This document shows, in pieces, positions 1 to 6,082 of a DNA stretch of 6,650 nucleotides; the first letter of the stretch is position 1; each line of letters starts with the position of its first letter. Where the stretch lies: contig CAJPSJ010000116.1 in the NCBI GenBank assembly GCA_905373295.1, positions 1 to 6,650 on the forward strand. The letters are read 5' to 3'. A model generated the notes under the pieces. That model ran no database searches, had not been told where the DNA came from, and was given only the letters and a program-made list of their open reading frames with translations. The translations under genes and the position numbers were made by a program. Source of the DNA: an uncultured Campylobacter sp. Lineage in GTDB: Bacteria; Campylobacterota; Campylobacteria; Campylobacterales; Campylobacteraceae.

Positions 1-33
1 CAAACTCCTGCGAGTCAGAATAATTGGTAAAAT

Positions 34-297
34 TTGCGTTCTTTGATCCGCTCTGCCGAGAGTGGTACGATGGAATTTCGCGAGGAAGCAAAAGAAAGAT
101 CGGATGCAAAAGAGCCCAAGGTTTCGGCATTTAAAAGCATTTTAGAAAATGAGCTGCTTAGCTCGGATACCGCAAGACCTAGCGACGTGCGAGTAGAGCT
201 GGTGCGCGAAATCGACGAAAATAATGCTGCCGTAGTGCTAAGCTTCGCGGGCAAAAAACATCTAGTGGTGTTGAAAAGTTCCAACGCTATCGATTGA
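34..297 (+). CDS. Small hypothetical protein
   Basis: I do not recognise this protein. The frame is open from a TTG at 34, which follows an in-frame TAA at 28-30. The first ATG is at 70, giving 75 residues, and I think it the likelier start, though both lack a strong ribosome site (only a GAGAG-like stretch lies before the ATG). The N-terminal half is highly charged (EEAKERSDAKEPK) and probably unstructured or helical. The C-terminal part alternates hydrophobic and charged residues (VRVELVREI, AAVVLSFAGKKHLVVLK) in a way that suggests two or three beta strands. No signal peptide or membrane segment is seen. Codon choice resembles that of neighbouring genes, which is the main argument for real coding. 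The opposite-strand reading frame gives a Ser/Thr-rich shadow. It could be the last gene of an operon entering from the left, or a remnant of a longer gene. Confidence 0.5.
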   Translation: MRSLIRSAESGTMEFREEAKERSDAKEPKVSAFKSILENELLSSDTARPSDVRVELVREIDENNAAVVLSFAGKKHLVVLKSSNAID

Positions 298-403
298 TGA
301 GGCGTAGAATTTCGCAACTTGCGGGCTTTGCGACCCATAAAATTTTGCAATTTGTTAAATTTTAAAAATTGTGGAATTTTATAACGCTAGAAATTTATGC
401 CAC

Positions 404-444
404 ATTTAAGCTTCATCGCCAAAAGGTCGCGATGAGGTTTAAAT
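404..444. terminator. Long hairpin between convergent genes, possible bidirectional terminator
   Basis: Positions 404-419 and 429-444 can pair over 16 positions around a 9-nt loop (420-428). The core is TCATCGC/GCGATGA, extended by A/T pairs; two of the pairs are G-U on the + strand and become mismatches on the - strand. It sits in the gap where the small + strand gene and the - strand receptor gene converge. A clean T-run is missing on either side, although the outer stem is itself A/T-rich, so the terminator role is inferred from position and structure. Confidence 0.4.
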
Positions 445-517
445 TTGAAAAGAAAGAAGGGCAAAAGCTCGGGTAAGCTTTAAAATTTAACCCGCGCCTC
501 GCCCGTATAAGATTGAT

Positions 518-2608
518 CTAAAATCTTACTTCCAAATCGACGTAGAAATTTCGTCCAGCGCCCACCGCTACAGTATCGCGCGTGCGGTTTGCGTTGATGT
601 AGTGGCGATCAAAAATATTATTTACGCCAAAGCTTACGTCCGCGCCGTCAAGCACCGAAATAACGCCGTTTTTGATCTTGTAGCTTCCTCTGAAATTCGC
701 GATCGTAAAGGACTTATCTACATAAAAATACTCCCTCCCGCGTGCAAAATATGAAGCGGGTTTGGAGTGAGGTTTGAAATAGTGGCTCACCTGAAATCCT
801 AGACTCAAATCTTGCAGCGGCGAATAATCTATGTTCGCGCTTAGTTTTTTGGCGTGGTTATTGATGTTTTCGTGCGTCTTTTTATTGTAAATTCTAAGTC
901 GCTCGAAGCTCGCGCCGAAATCAAAGTCCTGCGTTTGGTAGTTTGAGCTTAGCTCAAAACCATGCCTTTTGGCTTGATCGATATTTTGATACTGTCCGTA
1001 TTGTTGCGAAAAGCCGCCCGGCGGTACGCCAAGATGCGGTAGCGGCTTAACGTCAATCATATCTTTGATATTGCCGTTAAAATAGATAAATTTCATATCG
1101 AAGTGATCGTCCGTAAAAATTTCATCCTGTTTAAAACTAAATCCGACCTCGTACTCTTTGACGGTCTCGGGCTTTAGATCGGGATTTGGGATGTAATAAT
1201 ACATTCGGTTGATAGGCCCTGCTTGCGATGTTTCGTGCGGAGTAGGCGCGCGGAAACTCTCGCTGTATCCTGCTAAAAGCGTAAATTTATCAAAGAGCGT
1301 ATAGGCAATCGCCGCGCGCGGAGAAAATCTCGAATCTTTAAATTTAGCCGATCTGCCTTTGATATCTCGATCGAATCTATCGTATCTACCGCCTAAGGTA
1401 AGCTCCAAATCATCGTGCAAGCGGATCAGATCCTGCGCGAAAAGTCCGTAGCTATTGTATTCGTTCGGAAATGAGGCGAAATCTCTTAGCGCTCCATTTT
1501 GGATAAAGATCGCATCCTCCTGCCTATTTTCGTAATCGCCGCCGTAGGCTAAGCTGTGATGCAAAAACGCCGTGTCGAATTCCGAGATATTTTTGATCTC
1601 CAGCCCCTTGCGATCATCTTTGTTCGTGTAGCTGCCGGTATCTGCGCCGTCGGTATAGCCGCGTTTATACTCGGCTCTGCTTTTATAGGCCTTAAAAGAC
1701 ATATCAACTAGCGGGTTTTGCGGCATGAAGCTCCAATCAAAAACATAATCTCTCTGGCTTAAATTTCCTCTTACGAAGAGATCTGTGTCGTTTTGCCATA
1801 ATGTCTGCCACATCGTGTGTAAATTTTCGTCGTAATCAAAGGCGCTGAAGCTTATGCGGTGATCGTCTAAATTTGCGCCGATCTTAAAAAATCCGGTATC
1901 GATATGCTCGTTATTAAAGCTCTTATCGTAGCCCTCACCGTAGTGCGTGCCGCCGTCTGCGAACTTGATATTGCCGTAGCTTGCGCGCTTGCCGTAGAGT
2001 AAAACATCGATCGGAATTTCCTCTCCCTTGCCGTAGATTGCGCCGCGCGTGCTATGCATATTGTTTGATTCGAGCCTCTGCCCCAGCATCAAACCTACGC
2101 TTTTACCCTCGCTTAGATAATCGCTCGCGCTTTTGGTCTGCATATTTACGATACCGCCGATTGCGCCCGAGCCGTGAAGCACGGACGAGGCGCCCTTTAT
2201 GACCTCGACGCGCTTTAGGATATCGCTATCGGTGCGAAAGGATGAGATCATATTCGAGTACATCCCCGCGCTTCTGCGCACGCCGTCTTGCTTGATGATG
2301 ACGCGCTCGTCGCTTTGATATCCGAATCCGCGGACCTGAAACTGCCTACCGATCTGACGCCCCATATCCATGCTGCCGTCAACGCCCGGTATCTGCATAA
2401 TCGAATCGATCACGTTGGTTTTGGCTTTCATATCCTTGGGGGTTAAAATTCCGGCCGAGCCCGCGTATTTTAGGTTATCGACCGCGCTTACCGTCGCTTG
2501 CACGACGATTTGACCCAGATCCTGCGACTTCGTGGCGTTGTTTTCGGCTGCATTCGCTCCGCCTATCGCGCCTATCGCAAGCGGCACCAATAAAATTCGC
2601 TTTTTCAT
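518..2608 (-). CDS. TonB-dependent outer-membrane receptor, heme/hemoglobin type
   Basis: This is a complete 696-residue ligand-gated outer-membrane beta-barrel that would take up iron compounds, most likely heme, using energy from TonB-ExbB-ExbD. A signal peptide covers residues 1 to about 20 (MKKR, hydrophobic stretch, ANA cleavage region). A TonB-box-like QIVVQA follows at 33-38. The plug domain spans roughly 45-165, with VRGFG at 92-96 and VEVIKGASSVLHGSGAIGGIV at 134-154. The barrel fills the rest, including FGVNNIFDRHYIN near 660-672 and a terminal aromatic (VRF) expected for barrel insertion. FRAP (452-455) and NPDLKPET (475-482) match the FRAP/NPNL boxes of bacterial heme receptors such as HemR, HmuR and ChuA. 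His458 lies between them, but not in exactly the place of the classical heme ligand. The start is supported by AAAGGG at 2614-2619, five bases upstream. No heme transporter or heme oxygenase gene is in view. Receptor identity is near certain; heme as the substrate is likely but unproven, and a siderophore is the alternative. Confidence 0.93.
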   Translation of the reverse strand: MKKRILLVPLAIGAIGGANAAENNATKSQDLGQIVVQATVSAVDNLKYAGSAGILTPKDMKAKTNVIDSIMQIPGVDGSMDMGRQIGRQFQVRGFGYQSDERVIIKQDGVRRSAGMYSNMISSFRTDSDILKRVEVIKGASSVLHGSGAIGGIVNMQTKSASDYLSEGKSVGLMLGQRLESNNMHSTRGAIYGKGEEIPIDVLLYGKRASYGNIKFADGGTHYGEGYDKSFNNEHIDTGFFKIGANLDDHRISFSAFDYDENLHTMWQTLWQNDTDLFVRGNLSQRDYVFDWSFMPQNPLVDMSFKAYKSRAEYKRGYTDGADTGSYTNKDDRKGLEIKNISEFDTAFLHHSLAYGGDYENRQEDAIFIQNGALRDFASFPNEYNSYGLFAQDLIRLHDDLELTLGGRYDRFDRDIKGRSAKFKDSRFSPRAAIAYTLFDKFTLLAGYSESFRAPTPHETSQAGPINRMYYYIPNPDLKPETVKEYEVGFSFKQDEIFTDDHFDMKFIYFNGNIKDMIDVKPLPHLGVPPGGFSQQYGQYQNIDQAKRHGFELSSNYQTQDFDFGASFERLRIYNKKTHENINNHAKKLSANIDYSPLQDLSLGFQVSHYFKPHSKPASYFARGREYFYVDKSFTIANFRGSYKIKNGVISVLDGADVSFGVNNIFDRHYINANRTRDTVAVGAGRNFYVDLEVRF

Positions 2609-2640
2609 ACCCGCCCTTTAAAATAAAATTGAAATGCATT

Positions 2641-2646
2641 ATTATA
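2641..2646 (-). promoter_or_regulatory. -10 element of the receptor gene promoter
   Basis: On the - strand this reads TATAAT, within GGATATATAATAATG. It lies 33 bases upstream of the receptor start codon. That leaves a short leader carrying the AAAGGG ribosome site. A -35 box is not obvious, as is common in Campylobacter. Confidence 0.55.
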
Positions 2647-2667
2647 TATCCGCATACTTAAATAAGG

Positions 2668-2684
2668 TTGAAATTTAATTTCAA
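2668..2684. promoter_or_regulatory. 17-bp palindrome, candidate Fur box/operator
   Basis: TTGAAATTTAATTTCAA is a perfect 8-1-8 inverted repeat. It agrees with the 7-1-7 Fur consensus tGATAATnATTATCa at 10 of 14 non-central positions. It is placed over the expected -35 region of the receptor promoter (the -10 is at 2641-2646), where a bound repressor would block RNA polymerase. A second half-type copy, TTGAAATTT, follows at 2691-2699. Iron-responsive repression by Fur fits an iron-acquisition receptor. AT-rich palindromes are frequent in such genomes, so the assignment is inferred. Confidence 0.45.
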
Positions 2685-2699
2685 AACCATTTGAAATTT

Positions 2700-2910
2700 G
2701 TTTTTATTGGCGGCAAGTATTGTGCCCTGTCTGAGCCGCTTACGCGTTTTTACTTCGTCTTGTCCGTACCTTGCCCGCGCCGTTTCTGCCCCCTCCGCTC
2801 CGCTTGTATCCGCCTACATCACGTCCGCGCTACCTCTACGCTTTAGCTTTTTGTTTCGATCCGTCTGTGCCGAAATCTGGCAGATAAATTTGGCGTTTTT
2901 ATCTCAACAA
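2700..2910. other. Intergenic block without a convincing gene
   Basis: Part of the 477-bp gap between the divergent receptor and yedE genes. The + strand of 2700-2870 is strikingly pyrimidine-rich and GC-rich compared with the AT-rich flanks. A + strand frame from a TTG at 2698 to 2919 is open, but its composition (Ser/Leu/Arg/Ala, no ribosome site) does not look like a protein. On the - strand one frame uses codons resembling local genes, but it carries an internal TAG and has no plausible start. I see nothing here that I can call a gene. A decayed gene or an untranslated RNA remains possible. Confidence 0.3.
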
Positions 2911-2914
2911 AGAG

Positions 2915-2984
2915 TCTAAATTTAAACGTCCGCGATTTACTTGCGTCTAAATTTATCGACTGCCCTCGCGATTTAAATCTTTCG
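2915..2984. repeat. Imperfect tandem repeat, two units
   Basis: Unit 1 (2915-2945) and unit 2 (2946-2984) both begin with TCTAAATTTA and both contain CGCGATTTA (2931-2939 and 2967-2975). Unit 2 is longer because of a few inserted bases. An inverted copy of the first motif, TAAATTTAGA, follows at 2992-3001, just before the yedE promoter. AAATTTA itself is very common in this genome type; the paired order of the two motifs is what suggests a local duplication. Confidence 0.4.
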
Positions 2985-3004
2985 CTTTTCGTAAATTTAG
3001 ATCG

Positions 3005-3040
3005 GAATTTATTTACTTTTTATTTTACAAAGGATAAAAT
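3005..3040 (+). promoter_or_regulatory. Putative yedE promoter
   Basis: TAAAAT at 3035-3040 is a fair -10 hexamer. It is preceded by a T-rich, periodic stretch (from about 3008 to 3027) rather than a defined -35, the usual pattern for the main sigma factor in Campylobacter. It would give a leader of about 40 bases before the yedE start at 3086. Confidence 0.45.
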
Positions 3041-3074
3041 CGCGCCTAAGAGATCGGTCGATCTAGATTATTTC

Positions 3075-3078
3075 AGGA
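3075..3078 (+). promoter_or_regulatory. Ribosome binding site of yedE
   Basis: AGGA is separated from the ATG at 3086 by seven bases. This fixes the start in preference to later in-frame codons. Confidence 0.6.
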
Positions 3079-3085
3079 TCTTTTC

Positions 3086-4147
3086 ATGAATAACGTTAAA
3101 TGGTACATCATCGCAGGCGCCGTGCTAGGCGTGCTGGGTGCGACGCTGGTGCATTTCGGAAACCCGGGCAATATGGGCGTTTGCGTCGCTTGCTTTTTGC
3201 GCGACACCACCGGCGCGTTAGGCTTTCACCGAGCTGCCGCAGTGCAATACATCCGCCCGGAGATCATAGGGCTCGTGTTCGGCGGCTTTTTGGCAAGCGT
3301 GCTTTGGACGCGCGAGTTCGCGCCGGTTACGGGCAGCTCGCCGTTTGCGAAATTTTTCCTAGGGATCTTCGCGATGATCGGCTGCCTTGTATTTTTGGGA
3401 TGCCCGTGGCGCGCGTTTTTGCGCCTAGGCGGCGGCGATTTGACCGCGCTAGCCGGGTTAGCGGGTCTGATCTGCGGCGTACTCATTGGGTTTTTGCTTA
3501 AAAAGCGCGGCTATGAGGCGAGCAAAGAGGCAAGACTTAGCGGCGCGATCGGAATTCTGCCCGTGTTACTGGGCGCTGCGCTGCTTGCGGCCTTGGTTTT
3601 CGGACTCAAAACGGGCGAGGGCGGCGCGCTTTTTATCTCCGCTAAAGGCCCCGGCGCGCAACACGCTGCGGTAGGCATCTCGCTGGCTGCGGGCATTATC
3701 GTGGGCGCGGTGATGCACAAGAGCAAATTTTGCAGCGTCGGCGCATTCGGTAGAATTTTCCGCGGCGATTTCTCGATGTTTTGGGGCGTGCTAAGCGTCA
3801 TCGTGTTTGCGAGCATCGCAAATATCGCGTTTGGGCAATACAAACTCGGCTTTGAAGGCCAGCCTATCGCACATAACGATTTCGTTTGGAATTTCTTGGG
3901 CATGGTGCTCGCAGGACTTTGTTTCAGCCTCAGCGAGGGCTGCCCGGGCAAGCATCTGGTGCAGGCCGGCACGGGAAATTTAAGCTCGGGCATATTCGTC
4001 ATCGGCATGGCGGCGGGCGCCGCGATCGCGCATAATTTCTTGCTCGCAAGCTCGGCCAAAGGTATCACTGAGTTCGCTCCTTACGCGGTCGCGATCGGTT
4101 TTGTTTTTGCGTTTTACGTGGGGATTTTCCAAAGACACGTCGGCTAA
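3086..4147 (+). CDS. yedE: YedE-family membrane protein, putative selenium transporter
   Basis: This is a 353-residue polytopic inner-membrane protein with around nine or ten hydrophobic segments (for example 7-23, 58-74, 88-107, 120-138, 153-173, 195-210, 231-250, 268-283, 302-320, 330-347). It belongs to the YeeE/YedE family (sulfur-compound transport) and matches the selenium-linked YedE branch. Family marks are the Cys pair in NMGVCVACFLRD (C33, C36), GCLVFLGCPWR (C100, C106), HKSKFCSVGAFGR (C216) and EGCPGKHLVQAGTG (C286). In related YeeE thiosulfate carriers, conserved Cys residues relay the substrate through the membrane, so a similar path for a selenium or reduced-sulfur species is inferred. 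Length is normal and the gene appears intact, with an AGGA ribosome site. The usual partners selD and yedF are not in view; the only sulfur-related gene nearby is the DsrE-type gene at 6083-6403. Composition is clearly GC-richer than the following gene. Confidence 0.9.
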   Translation: MNNVKWYIIAGAVLGVLGATLVHFGNPGNMGVCVACFLRDTTGALGFHRAAAVQYIRPEIIGLVFGGFLASVLWTREFAPVTGSSPFAKFFLGIFAMIGCLVFLGCPWRAFLRLGGGDLTALAGLAGLICGVLIGFLLKKRGYEASKEARLSGAIGILPVLLGAALLAALVFGLKTGEGGALFISAKGPGAQHAAVGISLAAGIIVGAVMHKSKFCSVGAFGRIFRGDFSMFWGVLSVIVFASIANIAFGQYKLGFEGQPIAHNDFVWNFLGMVLAGLCFSLSEGCPGKHLVQAGTGNLSSGIFVIGMAAGAAIAHNFLLASSAKGITEFAPYAVAIGFVFAFYVGIFQRHVG

Positions 4148-4232
4148 CGTAGACATTCAGCTACAGAACTTGGCTCGATTCGCTGTCATACGCTTGGTGT
4201 AACCGCAAACCCATGCTTTAATTGCAAAATTA

Positions 4233-4270
4233 TATACGGTGAAATTTAAAATCGCCGTATAAAATTTTGT
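4233..4270 (+). terminator. Probable terminator after yedE
   Basis: Positions 4233-4242 and 4252-4261 form a 10-bp stem (TATACGGTGA with TCGCCGTATA, one G-U pair) around a 9-nt loop. AAAATTTTGT follows. It lies about 85 bases after the yedE stop. The T-run is short and offset from the stem, so strength is uncertain. Confidence 0.45.
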
Positions 4271-4329
4271 GCCGCTATAACTTTAAAAAGTAATTTTTGT
4301 GCCTGCGTTAGTAAATTTTAAAGTCATTC

Positions 4330-5268
4330 TTGTTAGACTACGCATTAAATTTTGCTAAATTTAAGGTTGTTTTTTGGAATTTACTACAATTTTTTTCGGT
4401 TTTGTTTTTTGCTATTTCGCTGATTTTTGCAGCATTTTTGTCGAATAGAACTTTTAAAATTGCTGTGGGCATAATTGCACTAATTTATATTTTTGCACTT
4501 TGCTTCGATTTGTTGCTATTTTTCGTTTTTGGAAAGCATTTCGGACTATTTGTGATAACATTTTTTCGTACCTCTATAGAAAGCGCTCCGATTGCAAGTT
4601 TTGCGCGTGAAATCGCGATTTTGGTGATGATTTGCGTAGCGATCATATTACTTAGTACAATCATTACCGTACGCATTTTGCATTTTCGTCATAACTCAAA
4701 GCTTAGTATTTTATTTATGCCATATATTTTAGCAGCCTTTTTTTTAAATCCTCTTTACGATGCAGCTAGAGAATATTATCTACAACTGAATCCGCCCGTA
4801 GAAGCGATTAAGAATCAGGTTTATCCGTATCTAACCATTCCACATCCCAAGGCTCCGATAAAGCGTAAAAATATTGTCTATATTTTTTTAGAGAGTTTTG
4901 ATCGCGCCTATACTGACGAAAGAAATTTTGCCAAACTTACACCATATCTAAATGCACTCAAAAATCGTATAGATTTTTCTGAAATACACCAAGTAGTAGA
5001 TACTGGTTTTACTATTAAAGGGCTGTTTGGTTCACACTGCGCTGCAAATTATACGTTTGCATCTGCCAAAGATATGGCTTCTGAAAATTTTACTAAAAAT
5101 ATTGTCTGCGCTAGCGAAATTTTACACTCTTTGGGATACCATACCTATTTTATAAAGGGCGCTGACTTAAATTTTCAGGGTACTAGAGGCTTTTTGCGTC
5201 AAAGAGGTTATGACGAAATTAAGGGGAGAGACGAAATTTTAGCCGTGGATCCCATCAGTTCATACTAA
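4330..5268 (+). CDS. N-terminal part of the OpgB-like transferase: membrane domain and first half of the catalytic domain
   Basis: 312 residues. The start is a TTG behind stacked stops (TAA/TAG/TAA up to 4314) with only a weak AAAG ribosome site; no ATG occurs before about residue 130, so TTG 4330 is the only workable start. Hydrophobic segments lie near residues 13-36, 43-68, 94-116 and 125-143. The periplasmic catalytic domain then begins at NIVYIFLESFDRAY (181-194), where Glu188 is the expected metal ligand. TPYLNALKNRIDFSE (204-218) follows. DTGFTIKGLFGSHC (224-237) aligns with the DYTIAGMVASQC region of E. coli OpgB, making Thr228 the likely nucleophile. ASEILHSLGYHTYFIKGADL (261-280) and GTRGFLRQRGYDEIKG continue the match. 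Such enzymes move phosphoglycerol from phosphatidylglycerol to a periplasmic or surface glycan; the acceptor here is unknown. Alone this fragment lacks the DH metal site and would not be active. Confidence 0.75.
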   Translation: MLDYALNFAKFKVVFWNLLQFFSVLFFAISLIFAAFLSNRTFKIAVGIIALIYIFALCFDLLLFFVFGKHFGLFVITFFRTSIESAPIASFAREIAILVMICVAIILLSTIITVRILHFRHNSKLSILFMPYILAAFFLNPLYDAAREYYLQLNPPVEAIKNQVYPYLTIPHPKAPIKRKNIVYIFLESFDRAYTDERNFAKLTPYLNALKNRIDFSEIHQVVDTGFTIKGLFGSHCAANYTFASAKDMASENFTKNIVCASEILHSLGYHTYFIKGADLNFQGTRGFLRQRGYDEIKGRDEILAVDPISSY

Positions 5269-5278
5269 CGAATGGGGT

Positions 5279-5866
5279 GTGGATGACGATGATATGCTTC
5301 GTGTGGCATGGAATGATTTTGAGCGTCTGAACAAAGTAGGTAAGCCGTTTTTGTTCTCACTTCTCACGATTGGTACGCACACTCCAAGTGGATTTATCCC
5401 GCGCTCATGTGAAGGGCTAGAATATAATAAAAATGCCGTGCCAATGCTACGCGCGGTGCATTGCAGTGACCTATTAGTGAGTAAATTTATTGAGCAAATC
5501 CGCTCAAGTCCATATGCAGCGAACACAATCATTGTACTGCAAAATGATCATCCGCTATTTTATAAAAATGCTATAGATGGTGGCTTTGGCGATGGACTTA
5601 AAGACGAGCGGGACTTATTTGTGATACTGGATGATGATTTGGATGGAGAGTTTGAGATCAAAAAGCGTGGTACTTCGTTCGATACTTTTACAACTGTGCT
5701 TGGGTATTTAGGAATCTTGGATGAGATGAATTTCGGCAGAAACCTGCTCTCGCGCGAGAGCTTACCATTTGATGCCGATGATGAATTCTTTGTAAACGCA
5801 AGTAGAATTTTGTCTAAGCTTTCTTATAACGAAGCGGTACGAGCACAGCAAGAGTCTAGCAAATAG
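5279..5866 (+). CDS. C-terminal part of the OpgB-like transferase
   Basis: 195 residues from a GTG at 5279. I doubt that this is a true start: there is no good ribosome site, and the same frame is open upstream to 5243 with sensible residues (SVHTNEWG). The segment completes the alkaline-phosphatase-fold catalytic domain. GTHTPSGFIPRSC (residues 32-44) matches the DTHHPDGFISRTC motif of OpgB and supplies the substrate/metal-side His34. AVHCSDLLVSKFIEQIRSSPYAANTIIV leads to NDH (89-91), the Asp-His metal pair that is SDH in OpgB. The ending GRNLLSRESLPF corresponds to the GRSSLSG region of OpgB. The long extra C-terminal domain of E. coli OpgB (763 residues) is absent, giving a shorter enzyme of about 510 residues. 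The TAG stop sits inside a terminator hairpin. Confidence 0.7.
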   Translation: MDDDDMLRVAWNDFERLNKVGKPFLFSLLTIGTHTPSGFIPRSCEGLEYNKNAVPMLRAVHCSDLLVSKFIEQIRSSPYAANTIIVLQNDHPLFYKNAIDGGFGDGLKDERDLFVILDDDLDGEFEIKKRGTSFDTFTTVLGYLGILDEMNFGRNLLSRESLPFDADDEFFVNASRILSKLSYNEAVRAQQESSK

Positions 5867-5876
5867 ACTCATTTTT
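5852..5876 (+). terminator. Rho-independent terminator of the transferase gene
   Basis: GAGTCTA (5852-5858) and TAGACTC (5864-5870) form a perfect 7-bp stem around GCAAA, followed by ATTTTT. The TAG of the stem's right arm is also the stop codon of the gene, so gene end and terminator overlap. Confidence 0.72.
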
Positions 5877-5897
5877 GTCACCTCAAGTAGTATAAAC

Positions 5898-5924
5898 GGA
5901 TATAAAACTCCCTCGTTTTAATCC
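5898..5924. other. Hairpin in the convergent gap
   Basis: GGAT-a-TAAAAC and GTTTTAATCC form a 10-bp stem with one bulged A around the loop TCCCTC. It lies between the transferase gene and the oppositely directed DsrE-type gene. It could help stop transcription from either side, but no T-run follows it. The rest of 5877-6082 is AT-rich and shows nothing else I can support. Confidence 0.3.
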
Positions 5925-6082
5925 TTGCCGATTGCGATTTACATTTGAGGCATTTATTTGCAACAATCATGGAATTTTGTAAATATAAGAGTTCTATATT
6001 ATCTATCTAGTTAGCCGTGATATCGTAAAATTATGTTTATATTGCACCGCAAATTCGCTTTTACTAAGCGTAGCATACAGAT

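Larger units (their letters stand above)
4330..5866 (+). pseudogene. Frameshifted OpgB-like phosphoglycerol transferase (LTA synthase/sulfatase family)
   Basis: The two open frames 4330-5268 and 5279-5866 are consecutive parts of one protein of about 510 residues. The first frame ends at TAA 5266-5268. The second is open from just after a TAG at 5240-5242. The crossover must therefore fall in 5243-5265, equivalent to one extra base or two missing. Moving from the first to the second frame near GATCCC (5248-5253) restores AVDP-SVHTNEWGVDDDDM, which matches the DP...NDWG...DD pattern of E. coli OpgB at the same place. No homopolymer longer than three bases or known slippery site lies in the window, so a recent mutation or a sequencing error is more likely than programmed shifting. 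The whole gene is noticeably AT-richer than yedE and the receptor gene, and it starts with TTG after a weak ribosome site, which hints at transfer or incipient decay. Confidence 0.75.

Noticed and set aside
15..350. 111-residue frame on the - strand opposite the small + strand gene
   Set aside because: Ser/Thr-rich shadow composition; the + strand frame has codon use like neighbouring genes, and this one runs through the AT-rich gap.
1981..2202. + strand frame inside the receptor gene
   Set aside because: Arg/Cys-rich antisense shadow of a strongly identified coding region.
2629..2650. Second Fur-like site over the receptor -10
   Set aside because: Only the ends are symmetric; the middle does not match the consensus and is explained by the -10 element.
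2698..2919. 73-residue + strand frame in the intergenic gap
   Set aside because: TTG start, no ribosome site, Ser/Leu/Arg-rich composition, no recognisable motif.
3511..4068. 185-residue - strand frame opposite yedE
   Set aside because: Pro/Ala/Ser-rich antisense shadow of a clear membrane protein gene; the overlapping frames at 3100-3501, 3226-3486 and 3486-3674 are rejected for the same reason.
4485..4676. Short - strand frame opposite the transferase membrane domain
   Set aside because: Antisense of a continuous, homologous coding frame.
5243..5265. Programmed ribosomal frameshift or phase-variable tract
   Set aside because: No slippery heptamer, no stop-codon-stalled CTT-TGA type signal, and no homopolymer beyond three bases, so a plain indel is simpler.
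5260..5532. - strand frame opposite the transferase C-terminal part
   Set aside because: The + strand carries the THTPSGFIPRSC catalytic motif, so this is a shadow.
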